Positions 11,013 through 21,369 of a stretch of 64,000 bases of DNA are shown in pieces. Origin of the DNA: Thinopyrum elongatum (lineage: Eukaryota; Streptophyta; Magnoliopsida; Poales; Poaceae); the NCBI GenBank assembly GCA_011799875.1, contig CM022298.1:498255357-498319356 (forward strand), read 5' to 3'. The notes below the pieces were generated by a model that was given only the letters and a program-made list of their open reading frames with translations, did no database searches and was not told where the DNA came from. How positions within the stretch are numbered: position 1 is the stretch's first letter; every line of letters begins with the position of its first letter. Both the position numbers and the translations under genes were made by a program.

Positions 11013-11162
11013 CCATTCGTCATGGTCATGGGAAAATCTGGAGTGAAAACAAGGTCTTCAGAGCAGACAATGCTATCTGACGAAGCGCATGTCTTGCTAG
11101 TTACAGATAGCTCCTCAGAGGAGGATTCAGAGATAGATGACCAGTCCTATTTCCCCGCCGAG
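11013..11162 (+). pseudogene. Repeated exon D, copy 2
   Basis: 150-nt exon between acceptor TGCATCAG and donor GAG-GTGCATG. It encodes a short Lys-Thr-Arg-Ser-Ser-Glu segment, then an acidic Ser-rich stretch (DSSSEEDSEIDDQSYFP). Closely related copies are at 11507-11657 and, for the first half, at 12318. A more decayed copy lies near 10600-10690. Acidic Ser-rich segments of this kind are common in transposon-borne accessory proteins; the function is unknown. Confidence 0.5.
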
Positions 11163-11506
11163 GTGCATGCTCTAACTTGGCAGGGTTATATTGCTCATAT
11201 CATGCATATGGTGTCTTGCATTGCTATGTCATTTGCTTAGTTTAGACCTGCTTTGTGTGAATGCCACCTGTTTAGTGTCTAATTACCATATATGTGAACT
11301 ATGCAATGCCATCTTGTTGCAAGACAATATATATGTGAATTATGCAATGCTATCTTGTTGCAAGGCATTATATATGTGAATTATGCAATGCCATGCTGTT
11401 TAGCCAAGCATCATATATGTGAATTATATCATGTCATCCTTTTTTGTATTACGTATTCCATTTGTCAACAATGTTTGTATATTCAACTACTCTTCCTGTG
11501 CATCAG

Positions 11507-11657
11507 CCATTTGAATCGGTGATGGAAAAAATCTGGAGTGAAAACAAGGTCTTCAAGGCAGACAATGTTACCTGCTGAAGCAGATATCTTGCTGGTTACA
11601 GATAGCTCCTCCGAGGTGGACTCAGAGACAGATGACCAATCCTATTTTCCCCCTGAG
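11507..11657 (+). pseudogene. Repeated exon D, copy 3
   Basis: 151 nt with the same acceptor context (TGCATCAG-CCATT) and donor (CTGAG-GTGTATG) as copy 2, and clear nucleotide identity through the acidic Ser-rich part. Small indels shift its frame relative to copy 2, so at least one of the two copies is not translated as part of the same protein. Confidence 0.5.
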
Positions 11658-12317
11658 GTGTATGCTAAAACTTGGTAGGATTATATTACTCATATCATGC
11701 ATATGTTGTCTTGCAATGCTTAGTTTTTACATCATACACAAAATATTGAATGTCATCTGCTTAATTTAGACATCATATATGCGATTGCCCTATGCTTACT
11801 TGCTTAGTATATCAATCATATATTTGAATTATATCATGCCATGATGCTTACATAGATAGCATGTATCTGAATTATGGCATGCCAACCCATTTTCCGAAGA
11901 CATAATATAGTTATATCATCTCATCCTGTTTACATAGTCATCACATTTTCAATTATCTCATTCTATCCGTGAATTATATCAAACCATCATGTTTCTGTCG
12001 ACGGCATGTATGTGAATTATTGCATGCCAACCACTTTAATAGACACATCGTATAGTTATATCATGTCATCGTGTTTACATAGTCATCATATTGGAATTAT
12101 GTCATTATATCCTGTTTAGTTAGCCATCATATATGTCAAGTTGTGTCATGCTATCCTTTTTAGTTAGCCATCATATATGTGAAATTGTGTCATGCTATCC
12201 TGTTTGGTTAGACAACATAAATGTGAATTATTTCATGCCCTGTTTTATTCCCTACTATCCATTGCACCTGTCTACCATACAATGGTTGTACATTCAATTA
12301 CTTTTCCTGTTTATCAG

Positions 12318-12679
12318 CCATTTGAATTGGAGGGCTGATGGCAGTATCTATGGGAGTAAAAACACGGTCTTCAGAACAGATAGTGCTACCTGTCGATGCA
12401 GATAGAACCACGGTTGTACTTTCCCAAGAACCAGCCCCACCACACATAACCCAGACTCACGCAGATTGTACCCCTACCCAGTTGGACAGAGAACCAGCTA
12501 CACCCCTTCTAACCCCAACCCTAGCAGATAGTAACCTGGTTCCAGTTGACACAGCACTGTCTCCACCACAGAGCACCCACACACGAGCAGTTAGTAAGGC
12601 AACTGCAGTGCCCAAAGCACGAGGACCACCACTCCAAACCCCAACTCAACGCTTAAAGCAGAAGAAGAATTGTTCTCAG
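12318..12679 (+). pseudogene. Repeated exon D, extended copy 4
   Basis: Acceptor TTATCAG, donor TTCTCAG-GTCAGG. It begins like copies 2 and 3 (GVKTRSSEQ), then continues into a Pro/Thr-rich stretch with degenerate repeats (EPAPPHITQTHAD, EPATPLLTPTLAD). Open through its whole length. It probably represents the current coding version of the duplicated exon. Confidence 0.5.
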
Positions 12680-13159
12680 GTCAGGTTCTATAGCTATGGT
12701 TCATACTCCTTTGCTCTTGCATCACTGTATTTACTCGTACCAACTAATTTCAAATTTGAAGGATGTAATTGAAACTCCAATGGCACAACAGGTATGTTTT
12801 AAACCTGCTTCTTTAACTGGTTTGCTGTTGTAACTTGCTCTTTGTTGATTTCAGTTTCAATTGAATAAACAGTTATGTTCTTATGTCATGCACATTACAA
12901 GTTTGTTACTGCTGTGTAGTTTCCCGCACTTATATTCTGTCTATGCTGCTTTGTCTAAAATAGATATGATTTGAACTGTCTCTATCTTGATTTGGCAACA
13001 TAAACTAGAATGATATAGACCATACAATGACCATAGTACATAGATATATGTTTGTTTCATGCTGTTATCCTATCCACCTTACTACTGAACTGGTTTACCA
13101 AAATGAGTTTCATATACAACATGGTAAACCTGTGATGTGTCTTCTAGTTTCTCTTTTAG

Positions 13160-13582
13160 AATGCGGACAAAATATTGGAGAAAAGTACCCCGTTATGCAA
13201 TGGTAAACGGAGTAATGCAGATAAGGTTCAAGATAGTGAGACATCCCTGCTGGTCTCTAAGAAAGCTGATAAAAACTATCTTGAAGACAGTGAGACAACC
13301 CCAAAGTCATGTCTTGATGTAGTGTACGAGTTACTGGCCACTCCTGCTGGCACAAGCTCTTCGAACTCGCTGCCTGAATCAGTTCGGCTTCTTGAGTCTC
13401 AACTTCAAGTTGAAACACATCGATCAGATGCGCTGCGACATGAAGCCGAAGGACTGAGGAAGTCCCTGCAGAATTCAGATGCATAGTTTCTGGTGGAACA
13501 GCAAGAGCTGGAGGATTTAAGCGCCAAACAAGAGAAAGCTAATAAGCTTGCTAAGCATCTTGCCAGCATGGTGGATACCTAG
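13160..13582 (+). pseudogene. Terminal coiled-coil exon of the CACTA-borne gene
   Basis: Acceptor CTCTTTTAG, exon from 13160. It reads through SETSLLVSKKAD and then a heptad-rich helix (LLESQLQVETHRSDALRHEAEG). An in-frame TAG at 13484-13486 interrupts the helix, which continues in frame (FLVEQQELEDLSAKQ) to a natural-looking TAG at 13580-13582. From memory this C-terminal helix resembles the accessory (non-transposase) protein of Triticeae CACTA elements. There is no catalytic motif. The premature stop marks it as inactive. Confidence 0.6.
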
Positions 13583-13859
13583 CATATTGTTTCTTGAGCT
13601 CTTCTGAAGTGGTTTCACTTCTAGACTTCTTTTGTTGTGGCTTTTATTTGCACTGGTTGCGAACTTTGACAACCAGTGTATGTAATATGCTGCTTTGTTC
13701 CCCATATTTTGGACTGGTGGCAAACTTTGATGCCCAGTGGATGTAATATGTGCAATAGCCATAATAGCCTAGCGTAAGTTGCTTGCTTATTTATTTCCTT
13801 GTTGTCTTGTTTATTTGTTTGGTTGTAGTCAGTACAGTTCTTTTTCCGCGGTTTGCTAG
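13583..13859. other. 3' flank of the terminal exon
   Basis: Contains two copies of a GGTTGCGAACTTTGACAACC-like segment (about 13658 and 13716), each followed by AGTG-ATGTAATATG. This is probably a duplicated 3' UTR segment. No gene. Confidence 0.5.
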
Positions 13860-14700
13860 TGGCCGCAATAACCTATTTTTTAAACCTGGGCCACAATAAC
13901 CATGGGCAACATACGGACCATTGTAACCATGGTCCAGCTATCTGTTGTAGTTACCATGGGCTTCCTACGGGCCTTCTACGGGCCGTATGATCGATTCGCC
14001 AAACATGGGCCGTACTATTCGTGGACCAATAACGGACCGTAAATGGGCTAGAGGGTTTATGGGACGACTATAACGGGCCGTTAATAAGCTGATGAGTATA
14101 ACGGGCTTAATTCTATGTACAGGCATAATGGGTCATTAATGGGCCGTATTTGATGATGCTTTGCAACAGCCCAACGGATTAAAGGGCCACAAATGGGCCG
14201 ACTTTAACCACATGCTGAATTTGGCCCACAAGCGGAACAGGACAGTAACGGACCATAAGTAATCGAATGCTGCAAATGAGCCCAAGAATAAATGGGCCCT
14301 TAGAAGGCCGAAAGATAACACGGGCTGAAACGGCCCAATAAAATAATGGGTCGTTAATGGGTATAAAGCGATACGCTGTTCATTATGGGTCAGTTCCACG
14401 AGGGGCCTTTAATGGGCCAAGAGTTACAAAGGGCCTCATATGGGCCGGAAGACGTCATGGGACTTACATGGGCTTGAAGTTACAACGTGCTGGAATCATA
14501 TTGGATGGCCTACATGACGCTACTGGGCCTAATTCGGATGGGCCATAACGGGCCGTGAGTTAGCGGGCTGTAAATAGGCTATATGCGAACATGCCGTTAA
14601 CAGGCTTTCCATGGGCTGGGTCGGCCTTTTTGACCAAGTCAAACAGGATGGCCTTTTGACCTAAATGGGCCACTGTTGGGCCCAACCATGTGTCGACGTA
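13860..14700. repeat. CACTA subterminal repeat array (GGGCC words)
   Basis: Dozens of short units built on AATGGGCC, AACGGGCCGT and their reverse complements, spaced roughly 20-50 bp. Such arrays bind the accessory transposition protein in characterised En/Spm-type elements. That role is known for the family and only inferred here. Confidence 0.65.
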
Positions 14701-15096
14701 TCATAGGCGCAGCCCGTCCATTGGATGGATGCCATCTGTCCAAACGGGGAGCTAACACGTGTTTCCTCCGGCCAATGAGAATTTTACACATGGAAAATCA
14801 CCATTGGTTGTTGCTGTTAACGGGTTGTCGGATCCAAAACCGGACTTGATAGATTAACGGCGACCCGTTATGGTGGATGCCATATGTCATTTACCCTTGA
14901 CGAAAGCACTTCCATGATGCGTCATTTATCGTCATGGAAGTGGACACTTCCATGATGATAATTTGAGTATTGTCATGGAACATTTCTTTGACAGCACAGG
15001 TGTGACTATCTTGATTCTGTCATAAAATCATCATGGATGTACATGCATGACAGAAAACGTAACCTACTGTGACAAACACGTATCATCACGGAAGTG

Positions 15097-15110
15097 TTTT
15101 TTTTGTAGTG
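15097..15110 (-). mobile_element. CACTA terminus (right end)
   Basis: T-run followed by GTAGTG, the reverse complement of CACTACAAAAAAAA. The 3 bp after it (CTG, 15111-15113) would be the target duplication, but no matching left end was found. Confidence 0.65.
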
Positions 15111-15689
15111 CTGGTCAGGAGCGGGCGTGGCAGTTGCCCCGACCGAATGCCCGGAAATGAGAGGATGCACCGACTCTCATGGTTAAATCATAGTACTACA
15201 CACCATCTCTCTGTAGGTCGATGTGTTGCTCTCTCTAACACACACATGCTGTTAAAAACACACACGCGCGTGCACGCGCGCACACGCACACACATGTTCA
15301 TAGAATAGGAATATCGTGGGAGTGGGAAGCCACAGGAAGTGAGATAAATGGACTACGTACCAGAATAGAAGAGGTACACACACGTCCATCGGAGACACAG
15401 TCGATGCCTCACACTATAGCCCAGCCAACCACAGCACGACAGCCTGATTTGTGCCTCTCTCGTCCCAGCGTCGGCGGTCAACCGCTATATCTGCGGCCGC
15501 GGGATTTGACGCATGCGGCGGCCGGATTTGGAGCATTCCGGCCGCCTGTGACTGCGCCTTGCCCTGGATTGTCCGGGTACCGGGCCGCACATCAATGGCA
15601 ATGCCTCGACGTCACGTGCAGATACTGAATCCGCCTCTAGCCTCTCGGATCTGTCCCGTCGGTGGATCGCCGGCAAAGACACGGCCGAC

Positions 15690-16231
15690 CACCGTCCGGG
15701 CTCAGCCCTGGCCCAGTGGCTAGTCGTTCACCGTTGTCGTTGCCGCTAATAAAGTGCGATGGCTGCCCGCGGCAGGTCCTGCACCGCGTCTCGACCACGC
15801 CAGAACATCCCAGATGGGTGTTCATCAAGTGAGAAAAAGATAAGGTGCGTAGTACTTCTTTTGATTCGGCTGTGCTCCTTTATTCGGCGCATGTTCAGCA
15901 ACTTATACTCAAACTTGTGTTTTGGTTTTGGGAAGAAGAATACATCGATCAATTGATAGCATGAAATTTGGTAGATGCTCGTGCACTCCTTGCTAGAATA
16001 GAGGCTAGAGATGAGACTAGAGATGATATTAGATGTGAAGCAACATCTAGTTCTTTAGAATCGAAGAAGAAAGAAGTGTGCAAGCTCGAGAAGCCATGGA
16101 TCAACAATGAAGACATAGAGAAGATATTAATAGAATTAGTGGGAGCAGTTATGGAAATTGGATATCTTTTAAAATGTCTAATTGTGGTTCTTGTTTTCTT
16201 TGGTCTTGCTCTCCTAGCAAAGAATTGGTGA
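15690..16231 (+). pseudogene. GRF-type zinc-finger protein pseudogene
   Basis: Exon 1 (to 15844, donor AG-GTGCGT) reads IKCDGCPRQVLHRVSTTPEHP then RWVFIK, the N-terminal half of a GRF zinc finger, with TGA where the next zinc-binding Cys should be (a change from TGC or TGT). Exon 2 (about 15900-16231) resumes with FWFWEEEYIDQLIA, another TGA, then ARALLARIEARDETRDD, a Lys/Glu linker and a C-terminal transmembrane helix (LLKCLIVVLVFFGLALLAK). This zinc finger, coiled coil and membrane anchor layout is a common, highly repeated Triticeae gene type, often carried by DNA transposons. The true start is not resolved. Two premature stops make it non-functional. Confidence 0.65.
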
Positions 16232-17370
16232 ATGTACTTCCCTGTATCAAAATGTCGTTAATGAAATAAAGAAATGTGCTGGAAAATAAATGTGTGCATA
16301 CGGCCGGTGGCCGTATTATACGTTGGTTCAGAATTTTTCTTTGTTTATTGGGCTCATCTCATTTTCTTCGTTTTACCATATTATAGAGTCTTAATTTCAC
16401 TTCTTTCCACCACATGTTCACATTCCAAGGTGCATTAAATTGATGCATGCAAGGATTAAAAGAAAGCAACCAGTGCATGTAACCATTCCTAATCATTTAG
16501 TGGTCGTCCATGAATATATTGTAATTAATGCAGATTAAAGTTTGATTAATTTTGTAAACTACGAAATGGAGTACATTTCTCCACTCATCATCTGCCTTGG
16601 TTGATGAGATTTCAAATTTAAGCCCTATAAACCGGAAAAGAGGGAGTAGTTAATTTTTTTGGTCAAACTTTGACAAAAATATATATGACATGGCGTAAAA
16701 ACCTGGACGGAGGTAGTAGTACGAGATATGGTGGCACATTGACTTAGGCCGAATACAAGTGCCCAAAATTATTGGAAGAGTGCAAAGTGTACATACAAAA
16801 TAATTAAAATTGAATTTCTCGATTTTTTTTTTCAAACGAAGGCAAAAGATTTGCCTCATCCATTAAATAAGAGGAGAATAGAGTTTGACAGTTTGCAAGT
16901 GACCCTACAAATAAACGGCATGGCAATTACTCTCGTACAACAATACACCCTAGTTTCTTAGCACCCGTTGTAACCCTTAGTACATACGGTGGCACACTGA
17001 CTTAGGCCGAATATAAGTGTCCAAAATATTTAAAATTGGAGGATGGTGCCGCCCACCTTTCGGATATTTTTACCGTGTGTGGTTCAGTTTTTGTTCACTT
17101 TGGAGGGTCGTGTATCACACATGAACGATAGTAAGTGCGACCGGGAGGCGTGGAGCGTTAATTGTGAGTTGACTCCTTTGAGTGTTAAATTTTCTTCATG
17201 TATTAGCATTGCACTAGTATTTTTCTTCACTAGTATGTTAAATAAAGAGTTTCGTCTAATGCACAATTTAAAATGATTTTTATGGAGAGAAAAAGAAAAC
17301 CACTCCAACTATATACGATGCAGCATCAGTGTTTGTTTTCTAGGGTTTGCTCGTTACGCTCTCTCTCCAC
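16232..17370. other. AT-rich spacer with a MITE-end fragment
   Basis: No gene seen. A Stowaway-like terminal motif (CCTGGACGGAGGTAGTA) lies at about 16703-16719, with GAGGGAGTAG at about 16640 as a second right-hand-type end. A GGTGGCACA-TGACTTAGGCCGAATA block is duplicated (about 16730 and 16989). Confidence 0.45.
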
Positions 17371-17380
17371 TATATATATA
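17371..17380 (+). promoter_or_regulatory. TATA box of the 17.5-kb gene-like region
   Basis: TATATATATA, about 105 nt upstream of the ATG at 17485 and followed by a CT-rich leader (CTCTCTTCACACTCTCTCACC), a typical plant core promoter arrangement. Inferred from sequence only. Confidence 0.45.
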
Positions 17381-17484
17381 CATGCTAGAGCCTCAGCGCT
17401 TGTAGTTGCTCTCTTCACACTCTCTCACCCTCTCCAGATCTAAACAAGACTGCGTTGGCGTCTTGCTCTCTCACTCTCCCCTCA

Positions 17485-17705
17485 ATGCTGGTCAAAGAGC
17501 CGGCAGCATTCCGTCCGCCGGGGAAGGGAAGGCGGCTTAACATTGTCGCTTTCGATGAGCGAGGGAATCCACTGCCGGCGCCACTATTCTCTTTCACCCA
17601 GTAGTGGCGTGGGAGGGCCTCCGACCCCTGCTTCCTCGCTGCCTACCATAGTGTGGGCAGATCGTCCTTCGACCGCCCACCGAGCCACACCCCGAGAACC
17701 TTAAG
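17485..17705 (+). pseudogene. First exon of an unidentified gene, stop-interrupted
   Basis: ATG 17485 opens a basic/Pro-rich frame (FRPPGKGRRLNIVAFDERGN) with TAG at 17602-17604, then the same frame stays open to a donor AAG-GTAAAA at 17705. A TATA box and pyrimidine-rich leader precede it. Candidate downstream exons are at 19130-19212 and 20015-20177. I do not recognise the family. If the TAG is real, the exon yields only a 39-residue peptide. Confidence 0.4.
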
Positions 17706-19129
17706 GTAAAATTTACTTAATCCACAGGCATTGCTCTAGCTGCATGTGGATTTTTTTCGCTTCTGCACTCAAATCTAGGTGTTGGATCAAATAGGAAAGT
17801 AGTGGGGAAATTTGTATAGCATGAATCTAGGACGTGGTTCAAAGAGGAAAAGAAGGGGGAAAGTAGTACAGACTGGCTATCCAACACCTATGTTGATCGA
17901 AAAGGGAAAACAATGACAAACGCAGTACACACATCTATAAGGAACTGATCTTTTTGTGGGTGGGGGACAAGGCTGTAGAGTTTGAGCAGGACTAGATTTG
18001 CTGTCCTCACATAGGGAAATGTGTCTAAAGAGAACAAAAATGGGACCAACACAAATATGCTCCTTGGTTGTTTGTTGCAACAAACTGTGCATCATCCCTT
18101 TATACATCGGTAGATGCACATGGTGCTGGTGCGTCCACTGTCCCATACAACTCTTTAGCTGTTGTTAATCTAATAATGCTGCTGGAAAATTGAAGCAATG
18201 CCACAGTTAAAAGCAAATAACATGTTGAACGAATTTTATTGTTAATATAATCTCTCTGTTAATATGAATCATTGCCACTGTTTGAGAAATGCTACTGTCT
18301 TGCTTTCTTTCCCATTTAGATAAGTTAGATGCTTCTTTTTGTGGGCTTCTGTGTCATCCATCGTTATTGACCAGTAATTGTTTCCTTTGCACCTCTGTGT
18401 AAATAAGGTTATCTACTTCACCTCGTTGCTATTGCGACCTTTTATTGCACTGCACAAAACACTTTTGTTTTAAGAGTGTTTTGTGTAGTTCAACCAAAAT
18501 GTCACACCGACATTGTTGCTTGATTGCTTGATCTTAGTGGAACTGCACAATAGGAGATCTGACTTCCTATCCGTGTTGGCAAATTTGTTTCAGATCTTCT
18601 TCTTGTGAGTTGTTTGAATTTTGCATCATGAGAGGTCAGTACTGGCCTTCTTCCACATGATTGTGCAGTGTGCTTTCATATGTTGTGCTACTTATATGGT
18701 AATGTTGCTTGATTTTAGTGAACTACACAAAAGGAGACCAAACTTCCAATCTGTATGAGCACTGTAATATCCCATTGAGGTAAGATAATGATATTTCACA
18801 ATTTTTGGCCTGTATTTTGCTACTGTTATCAGAAAATTAATGTTGTTGTTTACTGCTATACTTGTTCTCCCTAATTGACATGCCAAATCTTACATTGAAG
18901 GTGAAGCTTGTCTGTTATTGAACCAAGTGATGAACGGGAAGAACAAGCGGAAGAAAAACAAAAATCAACTCCCGGTGCTGTAATGAAGCACTGGAACTGT
19001 GATGACACGAGTAATGATATAGTTTTGCATCTTAATTTATTGCTATGGCTGGAATGAGCAATTGTTTTGCCACTGTGATTTGATACCACTCTTAATGTAA
19101 TATGTAATTATCTCTACTTGTGCAAACAG
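17706..19129. other. Intron-like AT-rich sequence
   Basis: No solid gene. A possible exon near 18900-19010 reads VIEPSDEREEQAEEKQK but lacks a good donor. Copies of the TTTTAGTGGAACTGCACAA motif occur at about 18534 and 18713 (see the repeat entry). Confidence 0.4.
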
Positions 19130-20153
19130 GGATCTTGTTTGAAGATAACATATATTTTAGTGGAACTGCACAAGAAGATGTTGGAAACATTAAACTAATT
19201 GAGGAGTATATAGTAAGCATGGAAACCACAGTAGATAATAACGGATGGTTCTAGAGAAGTGCTTCATATGTATGCTCTACACAATAAGCCTCCTGACAAA
19301 GGTTGGTGCCCATGGATTTCATCCATATGATTGAGCTTTGTCATCTCTATTGGTGTTGTGCTACTGTGTAGCTACTATCATGAGAAAGTGGTATTGTTTC
19401 GCATGTTAATCTAAGGCTGCTAATAAATTGAGGCACCGGTTTGCCACCGTTATAGCCACTGATAAAATTAAGTAATAATATAGTTCAAGTTGAGTTGTTG
19501 TCTTTGGTATCATATCATTTCCTATGAGGATAATGAGGATGCATCTCTTTGTGACTATACATTTCATCAGTTACTCCCATTTTTAATGTAATGGATGTTT
19601 TAAATATTTCCTTTACTTTTTTCGAGCAAAAAGGGATGCTAGCATTTAGTTGTTCTCTTGTCTTCACGCAACAGGATCATCCTCCTCTAAGAAGAATATG
19701 GAGTACGTGAAGTGCCTAGTTCCGATTATTCCAGGATGAAGAAGCCTAGTCTATCTTCTCATTAGAAGGAGCAGTCGAAGGATGGTTACATTACTGCCCA
19801 CAAGACCAAACTAACTTCAGCTTAGAAGGACTCACATATTTCCATCTTTTTTACTGTGATGGGCAAGTATAATGTTCTTTTAGGATTCTTTCTGGTGAGT
19901 TCCATTTTTTTTAAATGTGTGCTCTGCATGGATCATGTAGGTGCCTATTTAAACTGTAAATTCATAATTTAGTTTGCTTCATACTAATCACTTTTTTTGT
20001 ATTTATGCAAACAGGGATGCTCAGCTTGATTTCAGTGGGAACTGCACAAAATGTTCTGATGGTGCTGATATGTTGAAGGCGTTGCAACATATAAAGGCGA
20101 AATCCTACAAGCTATGCGCGAAGTTGGTTGATTTTAGTGGAACTGCACAAAAA
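18532..20153 (+). repeat. Recurrent TTTTAGTGGAACTGCACAA motif, five copies
   Basis: Copies, exact or with 1-3 changes, are at about 18534, 18713, 19154, 20030 and 20134, mostly preceded by TTGAT or TAT. In the two best exon candidates the motif is read as FSGTAQ or FSGNCT, the last copy as DFSGTAQ. Spacing is irregular, so this is not a simple tandem array. Confidence 0.65.
19130..19212 (+). pseudogene. Candidate internal exon with the FSGTAQ motif
   Basis: Acceptor GCAAACAG, donor TATA-GTAAGC. Open through 83 nt, reading LFEDNIYFSGTAQEDVGNIK. Same acceptor sequence and motif as the exon at 20015. Family unknown. Confidence 0.4.
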
Positions 20154-20177
20154 GAACAGGTGGTTTATTTAGCATGA
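20015..20177 (+). pseudogene. Candidate last exon with two FSG motifs
   Basis: Acceptor GCAAACAG, exon from 20015, stop TGA at 20175-20177. It reads LDFSGNCTKCSDGADMLK and ends LVDFSGTAQKEQVVYLA, so the motif flanks a Lys/Ala-rich helix. The function is unknown. The link to the exon at 17485 is inferred from order and strand only. Confidence 0.4.
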
Positions 20178-20232
20178 GGTGACATGCCAATGTGCAAACT
20201 GATGGCAAACCCCGCCCAGTCCACAATCATAG

Positions 20233-20390
20233 GCATTTGATATTTTGGAATGGGAAAACCTTCTCAAAGTTTGCTCATTGATGTTCACAAGAAGACATGC
20301 TTTTGATATTTTGGAATGGGACAACCTTTCCAAATTTCGCTCATTGATGTTAGCAAGAAGACATGCATTTGATATTTTGGAATAGGACGC
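20233..20390. repeat. 66-bp tandem repeat, ~2.4 copies
   Basis: GCATTTGATATTTTGGAAT (or GCTTTTG...) begins at 20233, 20299 and 20365, exactly 66 bp apart. Units also share TTTGCTCATTGATGTT and AGAAGACATGC. Confidence 0.9.
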
Positions 20391-20409
20391 CCTTTGCTGT
20401 CAGTAGCAT

Positions 20410-20556
20410 CGATCGATTTTTCTTTATTTGTGTCTTCAGTTGTGAAGTAAATATTGGCTCTGACGTGTGAATAATTGAGATGCTCGATCGATTTTTCTTT
20501 ATTTGTGTCATAGTTGTGAAGTAAATACTCGCTTTGATGTGTGAATAATTGAGATG
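20410..20556. repeat. 75-bp tandem repeat, two copies
   Basis: CGATCGATTTTTCTTTATTT begins at 20410 and 20485 and is followed in both by GTTGTGAAGTAAATA and GTGTGAATAATTGAGATGC. It directly follows the 66-bp repeat and produces a reverse-strand ORF with repeated DTNKEKSI peptides, which I do not consider a gene. Confidence 0.9.
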
Positions 20557-20706
20557 CATAATCATCAATCAATTGTTGTTCAATGAATTGCCAGGCCTGT
20601 GAGTTTTATTGCAATGTACATGCACGCTAAAAAGTTGCTCAAACTTTTGGGAAGTGTGAAACTGCAGAAAATGACGTGATCACCGTGCGTCCTGAGAATA
20701 ATGCTA

Positions 20707-21004
20707 CTCCCTCTGTCTAGGTTCCTAAGTCATCTTAGGTTGTGCACCGCGACCAGGGTGAGAGAAAAAAAAGAGAACTTAAAGTTTATTTACTTAATAG
20801 CATTGCATGCAATGGACTGACCACTGCATGTCGTGTTTGGTAGTCTCAAGTCATCGATAGCATACATGCCCCACATATCTTATTGGTTGATTCCTTTATT
20901 AATGTCAAAAAACAATAAATGAGGTGAGAGTTAATGCACCGCGCCTACGTGTTTTGGGATTATTTGGTTTTCATAAGGTGGCTTACACACCTAGACAGAG
21001 GGAG
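20707..21004. mobile_element. Complete Stowaway/mariner-type MITE
   Basis: 298 bp with terminal inverted repeats CTCCCTCTGTCTAGGT and (reverse complement) CTCCCTCTGTCTAGGT, flanked by TA on both sides (20705-20706 and 21005-21006), the Tc1/mariner target duplication. It has no coding capacity. Internal bases next to the ends (CTAAGTCATCTTA...) also pair with the opposite end (TAAGGTGGCTTA), so the element can fold. Confidence 0.9.
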
Positions 21005-21369
21005 TAGTACGTATTGTTTTGAATGTTCGTGTAATGCAACTGATACAAGAATTCAAACTAACTGGTCTAAATTCGTTCATACAATGCCAGATTTCATATA
21101 AACATGCCGGATTTCATCACATTTCAGACATTCTTCAACTACAAAGCGGTGCTCATCCGGCTCTGGAGGTTTAATTAATTAACCTAATTTATGATCTCCG
21201 ACGCCCATTCCCCGTGTCCTGCCCAAGAACCGAAGCTTCTTCTCCAGCTCCACTTTTGGAGCCACATGAAGTGAAACTGTCCGACTCCACGTCGCCGCCA
21301 AGCAGCTAATCGGTCATTGCTGTTCAACCCGCCAAACCTGGCTTCAACCTGAGGGTAGGAGCGGTGGCC

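Larger units (their letters stand above)
10830..12235. repeat. Degenerate ~42-bp minisatellite in introns
   Basis: The word TATGTGAATTATGCAATGCC and variants recur. Clean spacing is seen at 11291, 11332, 11373 and 11416 (41, 41, 43 bp), and again near 12132 and 12176 (44 bp). The copies sit between the duplicated exons. Only the exon segments at 11013-11162 and 11507-11657 break the array. Confidence 0.7.
7465..15110. mobile_element. CACTA-type DNA transposon, left end not found
   Basis: The right end reads TTTTTTTTGTAGTG at 15097-15110, the reverse complement of a CACTACAAAAAAAA terminus. It is preceded by a block rich in short inverted CATGGAAGTG/CACTTCCATG words and by an array of GGGCC/AACGGGCC subterminal repeats (13860-14700), both typical of Triticeae CACTA elements. 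Inside are several spliced-looking exons, some duplicated, and a terminal coiled-coil exon (13160-13582). I see no transposase TNP2 domain, so it is probably non-autonomous or has lost that part. The left limit given is where exon-like sequence begins; no matching CACTAC terminus was seen upstream. Confidence 0.55.

Noticed and set aside
15223..15300. CA/CG-rich alternating purine-pyrimidine tract, possible Z-DNA
   Set aside because: A short imperfect ACACAC-GCGCGTGCACGCGCG tract. Interesting in principle, but common in such DNA and nothing else supports a function.
20285..20572. Reverse-strand frame with repeated DTNKEKSI peptides
   Set aside because: Simply the translation of the 66-bp and 75-bp tandem repeats.
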